Below, in pieces: positions 13,121 through 23,145 of a stretch of DNA of 64,000 nt. Every line of letters begins with the position of its first letter. Within the stretch, counting starts at the first letter, position 1. The notes under the pieces are model-generated. The model was not told the origin of the DNA. It ran no database searches and saw only the letters and a program-made list of their open reading frames with translations. Source of the stretch: Aptenodytes patagonicus (lineage: Eukaryota; Chordata; Aves; Sphenisciformes; Spheniscidae). The DNA is taken from positions 67,956,437 through 68,020,436 of the forward strand of contig NC_134951.1 in the NCBI RefSeq assembly GCF_965638725.1, in the 5' to 3' direction. The position numbers and the translations under genes were made by a program.

Positions 13121-13917
13121 ATCTATTCTTCTGTACAGAGGGGACTTGAAAGGTGAACATAGTTTGATCACAGTGATGAGGAGCTGACTTCAGCAGCTCT
13201 CCCATTGGAAAAAAAAATGGTTTTGCAATGGAAAAAGCAGCTTTCTGTAAGACTGGTCTACCAAGTAAAGAAATGCCTCCTCTAAAGAGTATGGCAAATT
13301 CATCAGTCCGATTAGAAAGGATGCAAAATGCTTTTGGACAACAATTACAGGAACATACCAAAAATCATAAATCTATGGCCCCTCAGAAGTTGCCTGTCCC
13401 GCACAGTCTGGACTATGTTACTGCGCCATGAAAAGAGACTCCCACTCCACATGAAGAAGGTCAACCCACAGAGAGATGCATTTGCTTGGGGCAGGTGATC
13501 CAGGTCAGACAGTCCTCAATTTTAATGCTCTAGGACCATGAGGATGGAAACACAGTTACTTAGGGTGCTCCATGCAGACCAGAGATTAATAGATTTCCAT
13601 AGCATCTCCCAGACATGATACGCTTCTTCTTTCTCTACTATTCCCAAATCTATCTGGGACTACTTTTACTTCTCTCCACCTGAATGAGTGAGCGATAATT
13701 TATAGTAAACAGCTTGTGGGCTGTGTTCTGCAGCTGCAAAAATTACAGAAGTGGGGGCATGTGACATGAAAACACATTCACCGCATGTACATGGCAGAAA
13801 TCTTACAAAACTCTCTGTGTGAAGATAGGAATAAATGATTATGTTAGTGTTACCAATAAGTGCTATGACTGAAAAAATGGGGAGTCCCTTCTCCCTGAAA
13901 TCAGTATGAATCAGAAG

Positions 13918-14023
13918 AAATTCCATGGAAAACAACATACATTTTGAGCTAAAACACATGATCAGAATCACCCCACGGACGTTGACTAAACCCATGTTTA
14001 CAAAGCAAAATCACCATTTCCCT
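13918..14023 (+). repeat. Left arm of a perfect 106-bp inverted repeat
   Basis: This arm is the exact reverse complement of 14,393-14,498 (106 of 106 bases by eye). It lies in otherwise unique sequence with no visible junction, so I take it as the source copy. Confidence 0.95.
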
Positions 14024-14275
14024 GATGGGAAATGATTGTTAGTTTTTAGGAAACAATCTACGGACTCTGTTATTTAATTCAGCAAATGCTGGTAAATTCC
14101 CATGCGTAAACAATCATCCTTTTTTGGAGGAATTTTTCCTGGGGAAATTCTGGCACTGCTAATACAGGGCAAATAGATTTTCTCTCCATGTGGAAAGCTA
14201 GCTTGAATTTCTGGCCACTCATATCAGCCTCTCGTGTTATTCCCCATGCACAGAATTTGCTCTATGCAAAAGAAT

Positions 14276-14546
14276 TGCCCCATCCCTGGAAGTGTTCAAG
14301 GCCAGGTTGGATGGGGCTTTGAGCAACCTGCTCTAGTGGAAGGTGTCCCTGCCCATGGCACGGGGTTGGAACGAGATGGTCCAATGAGATGGAGGGAAAT
14401 GGTGATTTTGCTTTGTAAACATGGGTTTAGTCAACGTCCGTGGGGTGATTCTGATCATGTGTTTTAGCTCAAAATGTATGTTGTTTTCCATGGAATTTTA
14501 AGGTCCCTTCCAACCCAAACCATTCTACGATTGATTCTATGATTCC
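14276..14546 (+). repeat. CR1 3'-end fragment interrupted by an inverted duplication
   Basis: The sequence from about 14,276 ('gccccatccctggaagtgtt') through 'gggttggaacgagatggt' continues, after an interruption of about 119 bp, at 'taaggtcccttccaaccc' near 14,500, and ends in 'gattctatgattc' at about 14,546. This is the CR1 3' UTR in + orientation, of a different subfamily from the copy at 10,486-13,120. The interruption is the right arm of the inverted repeat plus a short filler. Confidence 0.85.
14393..14498 (-). repeat. Right arm of the 106-bp inverted repeat, inserted in a CR1 tail
   Basis: Perfect reverse complement of 13,918-14,023, with 369 bp between the arms. It breaks the CR1 3' end between 'gagatggt' and 'taaggtccc'. 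Just before it lies a filler containing a second 'gagatgg' (14,372-14,392 region), as expected at a copy junction. The arms can pair as a cruciform or, in RNA, as a 106-bp stem. Confidence 0.95.
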
Positions 14547-16362
14547 TCTGCTTTTGAAAGTCCAGGAATGAATTCACTTCCTCATTGTCATTGAAAACGG
14601 CTGTGAGCTTTGAACAGACCCAAAATGTAGTTAACTTCTTAACATACAAGATGCTGAAACCTATTCAATACTTACCGCTTTTGAGGTAAAAACCCCAGTG
14701 AAACTGTTTGGCTGGGGGCGTGCCAAATGAGATTAAATCCCACACCTACAGTAGTTATTCTAAAATAGGATTTACAGTAAGCGCTGGGGGTACCAGACCC
14801 CTTATAAAATTCTATTCTCTCTGATGAAATCAAAATAGTCTCTTCCTGAAAGAGATGCTGTGCATCTAGCAGAAGTTATGGGGCTGACACAGAAACTACA
14901 GATGAAGCTCAAAGGCCTGTGTTGTTGAGGAGGTCAGACTAGACAATTATGAACATAAAAAGCTGGTCAGAAACATTCGCCATGTACTGTAGAAATGGAT
15001 ATTTCTTGGCTATTTCTCCACATTTTGATGAATTGGGGGAAATTACAGAAATTACACAGGGAAAAGATTGACAAGCTTCATGCTCTATGATTTGTGACTA
15101 AAGATTACCTTTACATGGTGACTTTTTATTCACTTAGCAGTCCCCACATAATTCCATTGCTGAGAGCTGCTGAGAAGAGATATTTCCACCTTGAGAGAAA
15201 ACGGTGTCAGCAGTTCTCTCATATTAGTAAGGAATGATACAGAGTCATTCATTCACGTATTCACCAAGCACATGGAAATTAACCACAATTTAAAATAGCT
15301 TTACTGATTTTAAAGAGTGTAAGGTTGGCTTAATAAATGGAAACATATGTAAGAAAATACGTTATTGGAAATATCCAAAAGAAAAGAGAACAGGTTGCAC
15401 TGAATTTTTTACCATTCAGACTATACAAACTGCATATATTTTGGGAGAAAATAAAAACTTCCAGTGAGACTGTATTTCACTGGGAAAGGAGCTAAGATAG
15501 CACAGGATGCTAAAGACATGAAAGACTGGCAAGTCTGCTGAACTGCAGGCTGTTCTATCTAAGAAAGTTTGACTGACTGCATTATATGTTGAAATTGTTC
15601 AGGGAAGAGAGGAGAGAGGAGTAAGGGCTTTAATTACATGAGCAGGCATTCGCTAGCTCCATTCCCCGACCTTTCCCATCCGCTCCCAGAGGGTGTAGCT
15701 CTATGCTAAATGCTTACTTCGTACCTAAAGTTAGAATAGCTGCTTATGTAATCTCATCAGACGGGAATATAGAAGAAAGGAAAACAATAGTAGTTCCCGC
15801 CAGAATTCAGATGAGGCATTATCTTTAGCTATTTGTTTGTTAAGCAGTTGCTGACTCACGGATGCCGAAGTGCTGGCTGAAGCAAACAGCTCCAAAATCC
15901 AGACTCTGCTTTAGGGTCCCCTGCTGTGGTGTGCACCGTACATTTAGGCAGCACAGCAGTTGTCCCAGCCTAAAGATCAAGGTAAAGGCTAAAATGAGTG
16001 GACTTGCGCTACCTAAACCCAGCCATTTGCTCTGTGCATTAAGGCATGCTGACTGCTACAGTTTTGGAAAGAGAAGACCATCCCTGTGCAGAACCCATCC
16101 CTCTGCAGCATTACCTACGCAGTGCTTTATGCTTACAACGCGCAACCTAAATCAAAGACCATTACGACAGTCGCACTTCACAGTTGAGTGAAGTCTGCTA
16201 CACTTAGATGGTAACTTTCTTGAAGCAGGGACCACACTGCAAATACGCATGGTAATTAATCGTGTGTCTAGGTGTTAAGGTACAGCAAACACAAAACAAG
16301 AAAAGACTCTATCCTAAAGAGTTCGAGTCAAAATTAAACAAGCAAGATACAGAAAAGTGTGA
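14547..16362. other. Intergenic, no clear feature
   Basis: No gene seen. The last part, roughly 16,200-16,362, resembles an ancient SINE/LINE-type amniote repeat ('gtaactttcttgaagcaggg' and similar) and may be one half of a relic split by the provirus that follows. Confidence 0.45.
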
Positions 16363-16367
16363 GACTA

Positions 16368-16965
16368 TGCCCTGGTTTTGGCTGGGGTAGAGTTAATTTT
16401 CTTCACAGTAGCTAGTATGGGGCTGTTTTGGATTTGTGCTGAAAACAGTGTTGATAATTCAGGGATGTTTTTGACATTGCTGAGCAGTGCTTACACAGAG
16501 TCAAGGCCTTTTCTGCTCCTCACCCCACCCCACCAGCGAGTAGGCTCGGGGTGCACAAGAGGTTGGGAGGGGACATAGCGGGGACAGCTGACCCCAGCTG
16601 ACCAAAGGGATATTCCACACCGTATGACGTCATGCTCAGCATATAAAGCTGGGGGAAGAAGGAGGAAAGGGGAGACGTTTGGAGTGATGGCGTTTGTCTT
16701 CCCAAGTAACCGTTAGGCATGATGGAGCCCTGCTTTCCTGGAGATGGCTGAACACCTGCCTGCCCATGGGAAGCAGTGAACGAGTTCCTTGTTTTGCTTT
16801 GCTTGCGTGCGCGGCTTTTGCTTTACCTATTAAACTGTCTTTATCTCAACTCACGAGTTTTCTCACTTTTACTCTTCCAATTCTCTCCCCCATCCCACCG
16901 GGGTGGGGGAGAGTGAGTGAGCACCTGTGTGGGGCTTAGTTGCCGGCTGGGGTTAAACCATGACA
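16368..16965 (+). repeat. 5' LTR of the deleted provirus
   Basis: Starts TG and ends CA. It contains a perfect CRE palindrome TGACGTCA (16,625-16,632), a TATA box (ATATAAAG, 16,641-16,648) and a downstream ATTAAA polyadenylation-type signal near 16,827. The sequence is close to the LTRs at 17,522 and, reversed, at 56,131. Confidence 0.9.
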
Positions 16966-17521
16966 AGCAGGTACACCCCTAAGGGACTGCAGTGTGTGGA
17001 TAAGTCCAAGCCAGAGCAGGGGCAAGGGGAGGAGTTCATTGCAATGTTAAACCCCATAACCTGGCCCAAAGGGACCAGAGGTGGAGAATGTAATGGAAAC
17101 ACCTTTAAATTGTAACCCATGATTTGAGTTGCACGTTACAGGAATTACTATAGGAGGAACCACCTGAACCAATGGAGGACAAGCCTTACAAGAAGCAGTG
17201 CAAGTGCAGCAGTGACCTGACCTGAGCTGGCTTTGGTGCCCAGTAACTCCACGCAACACACCACCTCTCCTGTCCTGAGTGACCACCATAACAGATGGAG
17301 CCCAAAGTCATGGACTAAATGAACTCAATGGACATTTTGTGGACATTTGTGGACATTTGTGGACATTTTACAGACATTCCACAAGGGTGGTCCATAGACT
17401 AAGGGAATGATATCTGTGTGTTGTATCAAAGGTTGGGAAGGGTGGTAGTGGTTAATGAGGATGTATTGGATAGTGTGAGACCTGAGCATGACGTAAATGG
17501 TATAGAACAAGAGGTGGAGAA
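16966..17521 (+). repeat. Remnant of provirus internal region
   Basis: The 556 bp between the LTRs carry no long frame. The start shows no clear primer-binding site right after the 5' LTR. The end carries the purine-rich tract before the 3' LTR. Its middle holds a short tandem array (17,330-17,378). More than 90 percent of the internal sequence expected for an ERV is missing. Confidence 0.7.
17330..17378 (+). repeat. Short tandem array of a GGACATTTGT unit
   Basis: Four to five consecutive copies of a 10-11 bp unit (ggacatttgt, ggacattttgt and decayed versions) lie inside the provirus remnant. Confidence 0.85.
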
Positions 17522-18108
17522 TGTGCTGGTTTTGGCTGGGGTAGAGTTAATTTTCTTTATAGTAGCTAGTATGGGGCTATGTTTTGGATTTGTGCTGAAA
17601 ACAGTGTTGATAACACAGGGATGTTTTCAACATTGCTGAGCAGAGCTTGCACAGAGTCAAGGCCTCTTCTGCTTCTCACCCCACCCCACCAGCGAGTAGG
17701 CTGGGGGTGCACAAGAAGTTGGGAGGGGACACAGCCGGGACAGCTGACCCCAGCTGACCAAAGGGATATCCCACACCATATGACGTCATGCTCAGCATAT
17801 AAAGCTGGGGGAAGGGGAGACGTTTGGAGTGATGGTGTTTGTCTTCCCAAGTAACCGTTAGGCGTGATGGAGCCCTGCTTTCCTGGAGATGGCTGAACAC
17901 CTGCCTGCCGATGGGAAGCAGTGAATGAATTCCTTATTTTGCTTTGCTTGCGTGCGCGGCTTTTGCTTTACCTGTTAAACTGTCTTTATCTCAACTCACG
18001 AGTTTTCTCACTTTTACTCTTCTGATTCTCTCTCCCTTCCCACCAGAGGTGGGGAGTGAGTGAGTGGCTGTGTGGGGCTTAGTTGCTGACTGGGTTTAAA
18101 CCGTGACA
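17522..18108 (+). repeat. 3' LTR of the deleted provirus
   Basis: Starts TGTGCTGG and ends GTGACA. It retains the CRE TGACGTCA (17,781-17,788) and TATA box (ATATAAA, 17,797-17,803). It lacks about 11 bp relative to the 5' LTR, mainly just after the TATA region. Confidence 0.9.
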
Positions 18109-18113
18109 GACAA

Positions 18114-18230
18114 GAAACATCCTTACACTTACCATACAACTGAGAAACTGAGGTACCAGAATGCTAAGCCACAGCCCCAAATCCCATAGGAAAACTGTGG
18201 CAAGATGCGGGCTGGAAAAGTATCAGGAAC
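18114..18230 (+). repeat. MIR-like relic next to the provirus
   Basis: 'ttacacttaccatacaactg' followed by 'agaaactgaggtacc' resembles the MIR 3' half ('ttttacagatgaggaaactgaggc'). Together with relic-like sequence before 16,362, it suggests the provirus inserted into an older SINE-type repeat. Confidence 0.4.
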
Positions 18231-18654
18231 AACTCACCCCATTTCTACACTCTTTCCTAGGCATCTTCTCAACCACTGTGAGAAACAGGGCACTGAGCTC
18301 GATGGGCCTTTGATCCAGCTTACTACTGCTGTTCTTATTTTCTTCAATTTAGCCACAAGCCCTGTCTGAACCTGCTTCAAAATCCACTGAAAGCACTTTG
18401 CTCTGCTACGCAAAAATAATGTTGGTCTTCTGCTTATTTCTGGCTGGGGGCTTATTGGAATTCCTTATACTGTGCATTGCACAGGGTCAGTAATGCTGGG
18501 CTGTGCTGCTATCTCAAATGTAGCTATACATAGCTATGTGTCTCTGCAGTTCTTAGAAGCCCTGAGGCTCAATCCGGTATGCGCAGATATCAGAGGAATG
18601 TACGACAGATAAAAATCAAGTTAGAAAGATGCTATCATTACCACTGCAACCTTT

Positions 18655-18895
18655 TCACACATTTCACAGACTCCCATAAAACAGCGCTGGAAAGGCACTC
18701 TGAGATTTCAGCTTGCCTGTTACCTCCGCACTAGCAGGTAAGTATGCCTAAGGCCATACTTAACCCTCTTCTAGCTAATATAACCTGTTCTTAAAAATGT
18801 CCAGTGTTTGCCTCCAGAGGTCATTTATTGCAATGTTTCACCAGCCTTAATGGGAGAATATTATCCTTAATGTTTAACCTACAGCTCAACAAAAG
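18655..18895 (-). repeat. Ancient CR1 relic
   Basis: The reversed CR1 3' end is recognisable in order: a degraded 'cacagactcccataaaac', 'ggaaaggcactctgagat', 'aacctgttcttaaaaatgtc', 'catttattgcaatgtttcac' and 'ttaatgtttaacctacagct'. It is heavily diverged and non-coding. Confidence 0.65.
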
Positions 18896-19749
18896 GGGCT
18901 AAGGCAAGATTTGAACTTTCAACTTCTTTGGAACCCACTGCAATTCCAGCCCTTTACTTCTGACATTTCTATCACAGATATTAAAAAGAAGAAGAAAATG
19001 AGAAAAAAAAAAAAAAGAAGAGAAAAAGCAGAAGAAAAGCAGAGGGAGGCTTGGCCCAGTGGCATAAATAAGAACCCCTATTCCCAGCACAGTCCCTTGC
19101 CACAATACCCTGGTAAAAGTCTCCCTGGGAATCCAGAGTTTCTCTTACTGTATTCAGATGAGTATAATGGAAAATTCACAAAACCAGTTCAGCTCTTGCT
19201 CTACAAGTGGCAGAGATGAGCTTGGGTATTTTTTTTTTTTTTACTATCACTACTTGATTCAGTAGTAAGCACCAGTTTTCTGTCTGATAGGGGTTTAAGG
19301 GATTTTCCTCCCTCTTTCTCCTCTGCACCTACAAGCTCTTCACATCACTTCTCCGCCAGGAAAAGAAGCAACAAAAGGGCTCCTGGAAGACAGAAGTGCT
19401 GAACTCAAGTCTGACCTCAAGCACTGCTATTGCAGTAGAAGGGATTTCCCTGTTATGATCCTTTTCCTCCCTTCTAGATGAATCACACCTCTTAGAGAAT
19501 TATCTGATATTAAAAGACCTGACAAATGATTGAGCTATTAAGGTCTGAATGTTACTATCCATAAATATTACCATCATCATCATCCTAGCATAGAATATTA
19601 CATGAGTACTGTCTTGACAATGAGTCTTACCTAATGCAACCTCTGAAACACCTGGTGATGGTGTTCTGAACACTCTGAGGTCTTGGTTTAATTTAGTGAG
19701 CATGAGCTCCTCGTTCCTGAACAGTAAAAAGAAGAGAAATAATTAAAAT

Positions 19750-20040
19750 AATTCAGAGATACAGAGCTGAATGGGGCCTTGAGAGATTTCTTCTTCTTCC
19801 CAAGTACAGTAAAGACTTGTTACTAATTGATGTGCATGAAAACTGATTATTTAAATACCCTCCAAAGATGCATATTCTGCAGCTTCCCTAGACAGCCTGC
19901 TCCTGGGTTATACAAACTTCACCACTTATAAGGGTGGGTTTTTCTACACTTATGCCTAACCAGAATCTAGGTAGCTGCAATTTAAAGACTTTCTTATCCT
20001 GTCCTCAATGGCAAGGAGAACTTCCCCCTTCCCTCAAGAG
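19750..20040 (-). repeat. Ancient CR1 relic
   Basis: The same reversed CR1 order can be followed: 'gaatggggccttgagagatt', 'cttccctagacagcctgctc', 'agctgcaatttaaagacttt' and 'cttatcctgtcctcaatggc'. It is an old copy without coding capacity. Confidence 0.6.
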
Positions 20041-20066
20041 ATATAGACATGTATATATAAATAAAA

Positions 20067-20168
20067 ATATGTGTGTGTGTGTATATAGGGGGGGTGTGTG
20101 TGTGTCTACACCCACAAACTTCAAAGAAGAAAATTTTCCTTGCCCTTATATATATATATATATATGTT
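20067..20168. repeat. TG/TA microsatellites
   Basis: A (TG)n stretch at about 20,070-20,105, interrupted by a G-run, and a (TA)n run at about 20,149-20,167. Confidence 0.9.
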
Positions 20169-22290
20169 TATAGCCTGTCAAATATAAACATTATATCATA
20201 AATGGTGGGATAAACTATGGGGTATAATTACAAGAAATAGGAGTAAAACAGAAAAGAGGAATGTATATTCATGCATTCTATAATTATTGATGTTGTTGAT
20301 GTTTTTAATGTATTCCTATATTGCCTAGGAGATCCAGTTGACAAGACAGAACTTTATTTTGTGCTGTGCAAACTCAGATCAAATACATTCCTGCCACCCT
20401 GCTCAGACCTGTATGATAAGCATCAGCCTTAGCCACGTGCAATCAACTTTCAGTTTATCAAGGTGTAAATAGTAATTATGAATATTCAGATGCGCTCACC
20501 ATTTAGAAAAACAAAAATAAGCTGTTACCTTTTCAGGTTTTTCTGGGACTCAGCGTCTCGCTCATAGGCTCACAGCTAATACCTGCAGAACTATTAATCT
20601 CCTTACTCACGCTTATTTTCCTTTCCTTCTTCCTGTGAGCGAAAACCAGAAGGGGCTAGGACCACTTGTTAATCCATTTGCTGCAGTTTCATGCAGAAAG
20701 CAGGGTATAAGTCCCTACTTCCTACCTTAACTCCTCATTCCCACTCAACAGTAAAACTCTCCATCACTTCAAATACTCTCTGTAAAACTCACTGAGTGGC
20801 CGGGCTTCGCATCACATGAGAGAAATAGCTTGGGTAAAAATATATATAAATATATATATATATAGCTGTTTTCTAATCGGATCACGTCAGTAATCCAATA
20901 CCTCAGCCCACATAAGGGGACAGGGAAAAATGCCCAGGAGCAGAGAATGCCAAGATGCTGAAGGAAACATACACTGGGTAAACCACACCACAGTTGCTGC
21001 GCTAGTTATGCAAGTAATCGCTCAGGCCCAGTTCCCTCAGGCACCCAGCCCCCTGGATCTCAGTCGTCCCTCAGGCCGTCAGTCCTTAAGCGCGGGGCCT
21101 TCCTACACAGCTACTACTCTCCAAGGCAGCAGAGAGGCTAGGGGAAAAAAAGGAAAAAATCACCCACAAAAATCTTTAAAAGAAATCTCTGCAAGGAGAG
21201 GAGAAAAAGAAAAATAAATTGGAAGGGATTATTCTTTTTCCAGCCACATCCCTGACTTCTTTTTGAACAAAGGCAGAGAAAGAAGGATGGCAGGCTGCGC
21301 AGAGCCAGGCACAGGCCTGTAAACCCTGGGAAAGAGCATGCTGCCACATAACCACAGCATGTGACACGAGCACGAGCTGAGCCAGCTGCTGCTACTGGAG
21401 GCGAGGTGAGGGAGCTCACGGTTGAAGTCTTCCAAAATCCACCTGTTCTCTGAAGGAGTCAAGATTTAAGACCTGATTTCAAGGTGTGGAGCAACCCCAG
21501 CTTCTCACCGAGTCAGTGGGAGCGGTGGATGCTCGGGAACGGGCGGGAGCTCAGCATCTGCGAGTCCTCTTTTAAGACCGCAAGAAACTTTGTTGCACTT
21601 TATTCCATTTCTGGGTACCTTCAGGTTGCGAGCCTCATGGGCAAGGAACTGCATAAATCCCATCTATAAGTCATATTTACAGGCCTTAAGTACTGTGTTT
21701 TATTCAGTGAGTTTTTCCATTGTACAGACTTTAGGACATGGTTTAAAGGTGTGAATTAATTGATTACAATAATTAAATTTAATGATTTCTACAAACTGCT
21801 AGGCGTGGCCAAAAGTTTACAAACACAGGCACCAAGATCCTCCTGACTTGATAACGTTAGTCAGAAGTTCTGCCCCTTGCAGAACAACCTCACCTTGAGC
21901 AGGGCTGGATTAAAGCACAGCAACATCTCCTGCCTAAAATACCAGCATATGGACTTATGGGATTACATATCAGTCTAACCTCTAAAGAAATAAAGTCACT
22001 TGTGGTTGCTTACAATACAAAGCCAAAACTGTGAAGCAGATGCAACCTAAATGAAAAGAAAAACCCAACCAAAAACCAAACAAAATTTGCTTGGGTTCGA
22101 AAACAGCCTAGAATAGCAATAGCTTCAAACAGGACGGGCTCCCTTTCCATCCTGTTGGGATGTCAGCTCCAGGCAGGGCGGGCACCTACACCCCGAGACT
22201 TCTCTGCGTGCACGAGGAGTCCAGGGGGCCCCTTGTCACGCTTGTCCGTGTGGACGAGAACGAGGTAACAGCTCCTGGGGAAGTCTGAGC
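20169..22290. other. Upstream flank of TNFAIP3, no gene recognised
   Basis: Contains an (AT)n run at about 20,838-20,866. GC content rises toward 22,290. No exon is supported. A divergent non-coding transcript from the CpG island is possible, but nothing in the sequence proves it. Confidence 0.45.
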
Positions 22291-22817
22291 CTCTTGCTGC
22301 TGCTGCTGCTGTGCTCAGAGGGTGCCAGGTACAGCCAGGGTAGAGCCAGGGTGCAAGTGTGCTGCCCCGAGCTCTGGGCACGGCAGGGCAGGGCACGACC
22401 GGCTGCAGCTGCCGGTTCCCCAGCACAACTCCCCGGTGCCCGAGGGACCTTTTACACCACCGCGGTGGCGCCAGGGCGATGTCCTGCACGGGGGCACAGA
22501 GATGCTCCGGCCCCAGCGACTCGGGCCGCGGGCTCCCCTCCCCCGCGCCGGGGCGCCGCGGCGCCCCGCCGAGCAACCGGGCCGGCATGGCTGCGGAGCG
22601 AGGCCTGCGGGACGGGATGGGCATCCCCCCCGGGGGGTGGGGAACGGAATAAGGAAGGAAAAAATGACAGCCCGGCTCCCGAAAAGCCCGGCGGTGAGTC
22701 ACGCCGGGAGGAGAGGCGGCGGGGCTGCGCGGCGGCAGCGGCGGGGGGGGCGCGGCGGGGCCGGGAGCGCGGCGGCGCCCCCTGGCGGCGGCGGTCGGGG
22801 CGGTCGGCGGCGGTTGT

Positions 22818-22823
22818 CACATG
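22818..22823. promoter_or_regulatory. E-box (CACATG)
   Basis: CACATG sits two bases upstream of the first NF-kB site. The human A20 promoter also carries a USF-binding E-box next to its kB sites. The same order here supports conservation of this module. Confidence 0.65.
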
Positions 22824-22825
22824 TC

Positions 22826-22835
22826 GGAAAGTCCC
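22826..22835 (+). promoter_or_regulatory. Proximal promoter NF-kB site 1 (GGAAAGTCCC)
   Basis: A decamer of the type known from the human A20 promoter. It is the first of two sites, 13 bp apart, in the CpG island shortly before exon 1. NF-kB binding here would let A20 act as a feedback inhibitor of the pathway. Confidence 0.85.
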
Positions 22836-22848
22836 CGGCGCTGCCGGT

Positions 22849-22858
22849 GGAAATCCCC
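22849..22858 (+). promoter_or_regulatory. Proximal promoter NF-kB site 2 (GGAAATCCCC)
   Basis: The second member of the tandem pair. Its start is 23 bp (about two helical turns) from the start of site 1. By analogy with the human gene, where the pair lies roughly 45-66 bp upstream, transcription should start close to 22,905. Confidence 0.85.
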
Positions 22859-22904
22859 GGTGGGGTTTTTTTTGTTGTGTGTTTTTTCTTTTCTTTTTTT
22901 TTTT

Positions 22905-23145
22905 TTTCGCCCGGGCGCTGAAACAGAAAGGGAAAAAAAACAAGAGGCTCGGCTCAGCCCTTCATTCGGCAGCGGCGGCGGCGGCGGCAGCAGCTCCGGC
23001 GGGGAGGGGGCGGCGGAGGGAAGGGAGCCCCGGCTCGGCGGGGGTTGATGGCTCCCGGGCTCGGCTGCGTCCCACCGCCCCAGCCCCGCTGCTGAGCAGG
23101 AGTAACCGGCAGGATCGACCGGAGGAGGAGCCCGCCGGCGGAGAG
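22905..23145 (+). other. TNFAIP3 exon 1 (5' UTR)
   Basis: Its 3' border is defined by a strong donor, GAG|GTGAGC, at 23,145/23,146. Its 5' border is only inferred from the spacing to the NF-kB sites and could be off by tens of bases. The exon is non-coding for A20: no ATG lies in frame with the A20 start, although that frame happens to stay open. It contains one short upstream ORF. Confidence 0.6.
23048..23095 (+). CDS. Upstream ORF in TNFAIP3 exon 1
   Basis: An ATG within exon 1 starts a 15-codon frame ending in TGA at 23,093-23,095, in a different frame from A20. The context is middling (T at -3, G at +4). It is the only ATG between the inferred start site and the splice donor that I found. 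If translated it could lower A20 synthesis by leaky scanning or reinitiation. No function of the peptide is claimed. Confidence 0.4.
   Translation: MAPGLGCVPPPQPRC

Larger units (their letters stand above)
16368..18108 (+). mobile_element. Internally deleted endogenous retrovirus (ERVL-type), LTR-LTR
   Basis: Two LTRs of one family lie in the same orientation, separated by 556 bp. The flanks are GACTA (16,363-16,367) and GACAA (18,109-18,113), a 5-bp target duplication with one difference, so both LTRs probably belong to a single provirus. A purine-rich tract (17,506-17,521, 'aacaagaggtggagaa'-type) immediately precedes the 3' LTR, as a polypurine tract should. No gag, pol or env reading frame survives. 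The 5-bp duplication and LTR sequence fit avian ERVL elements as I know them. Two independent solo LTRs would be the alternative. Confidence 0.8.

Noticed and set aside
17330..17378. Possible CRISPR-like array
   Set aside because: Direct units without spacers, inside an ERV remnant in a vertebrate genome; a simple tandem repeat.
17566..17900. Open frames inside the LTRs on both strands
   Set aside because: The same frames recur in the other LTR copies (16,378-16,720 and 56,374-56,673), so they come from LTR sequence and are not genes.
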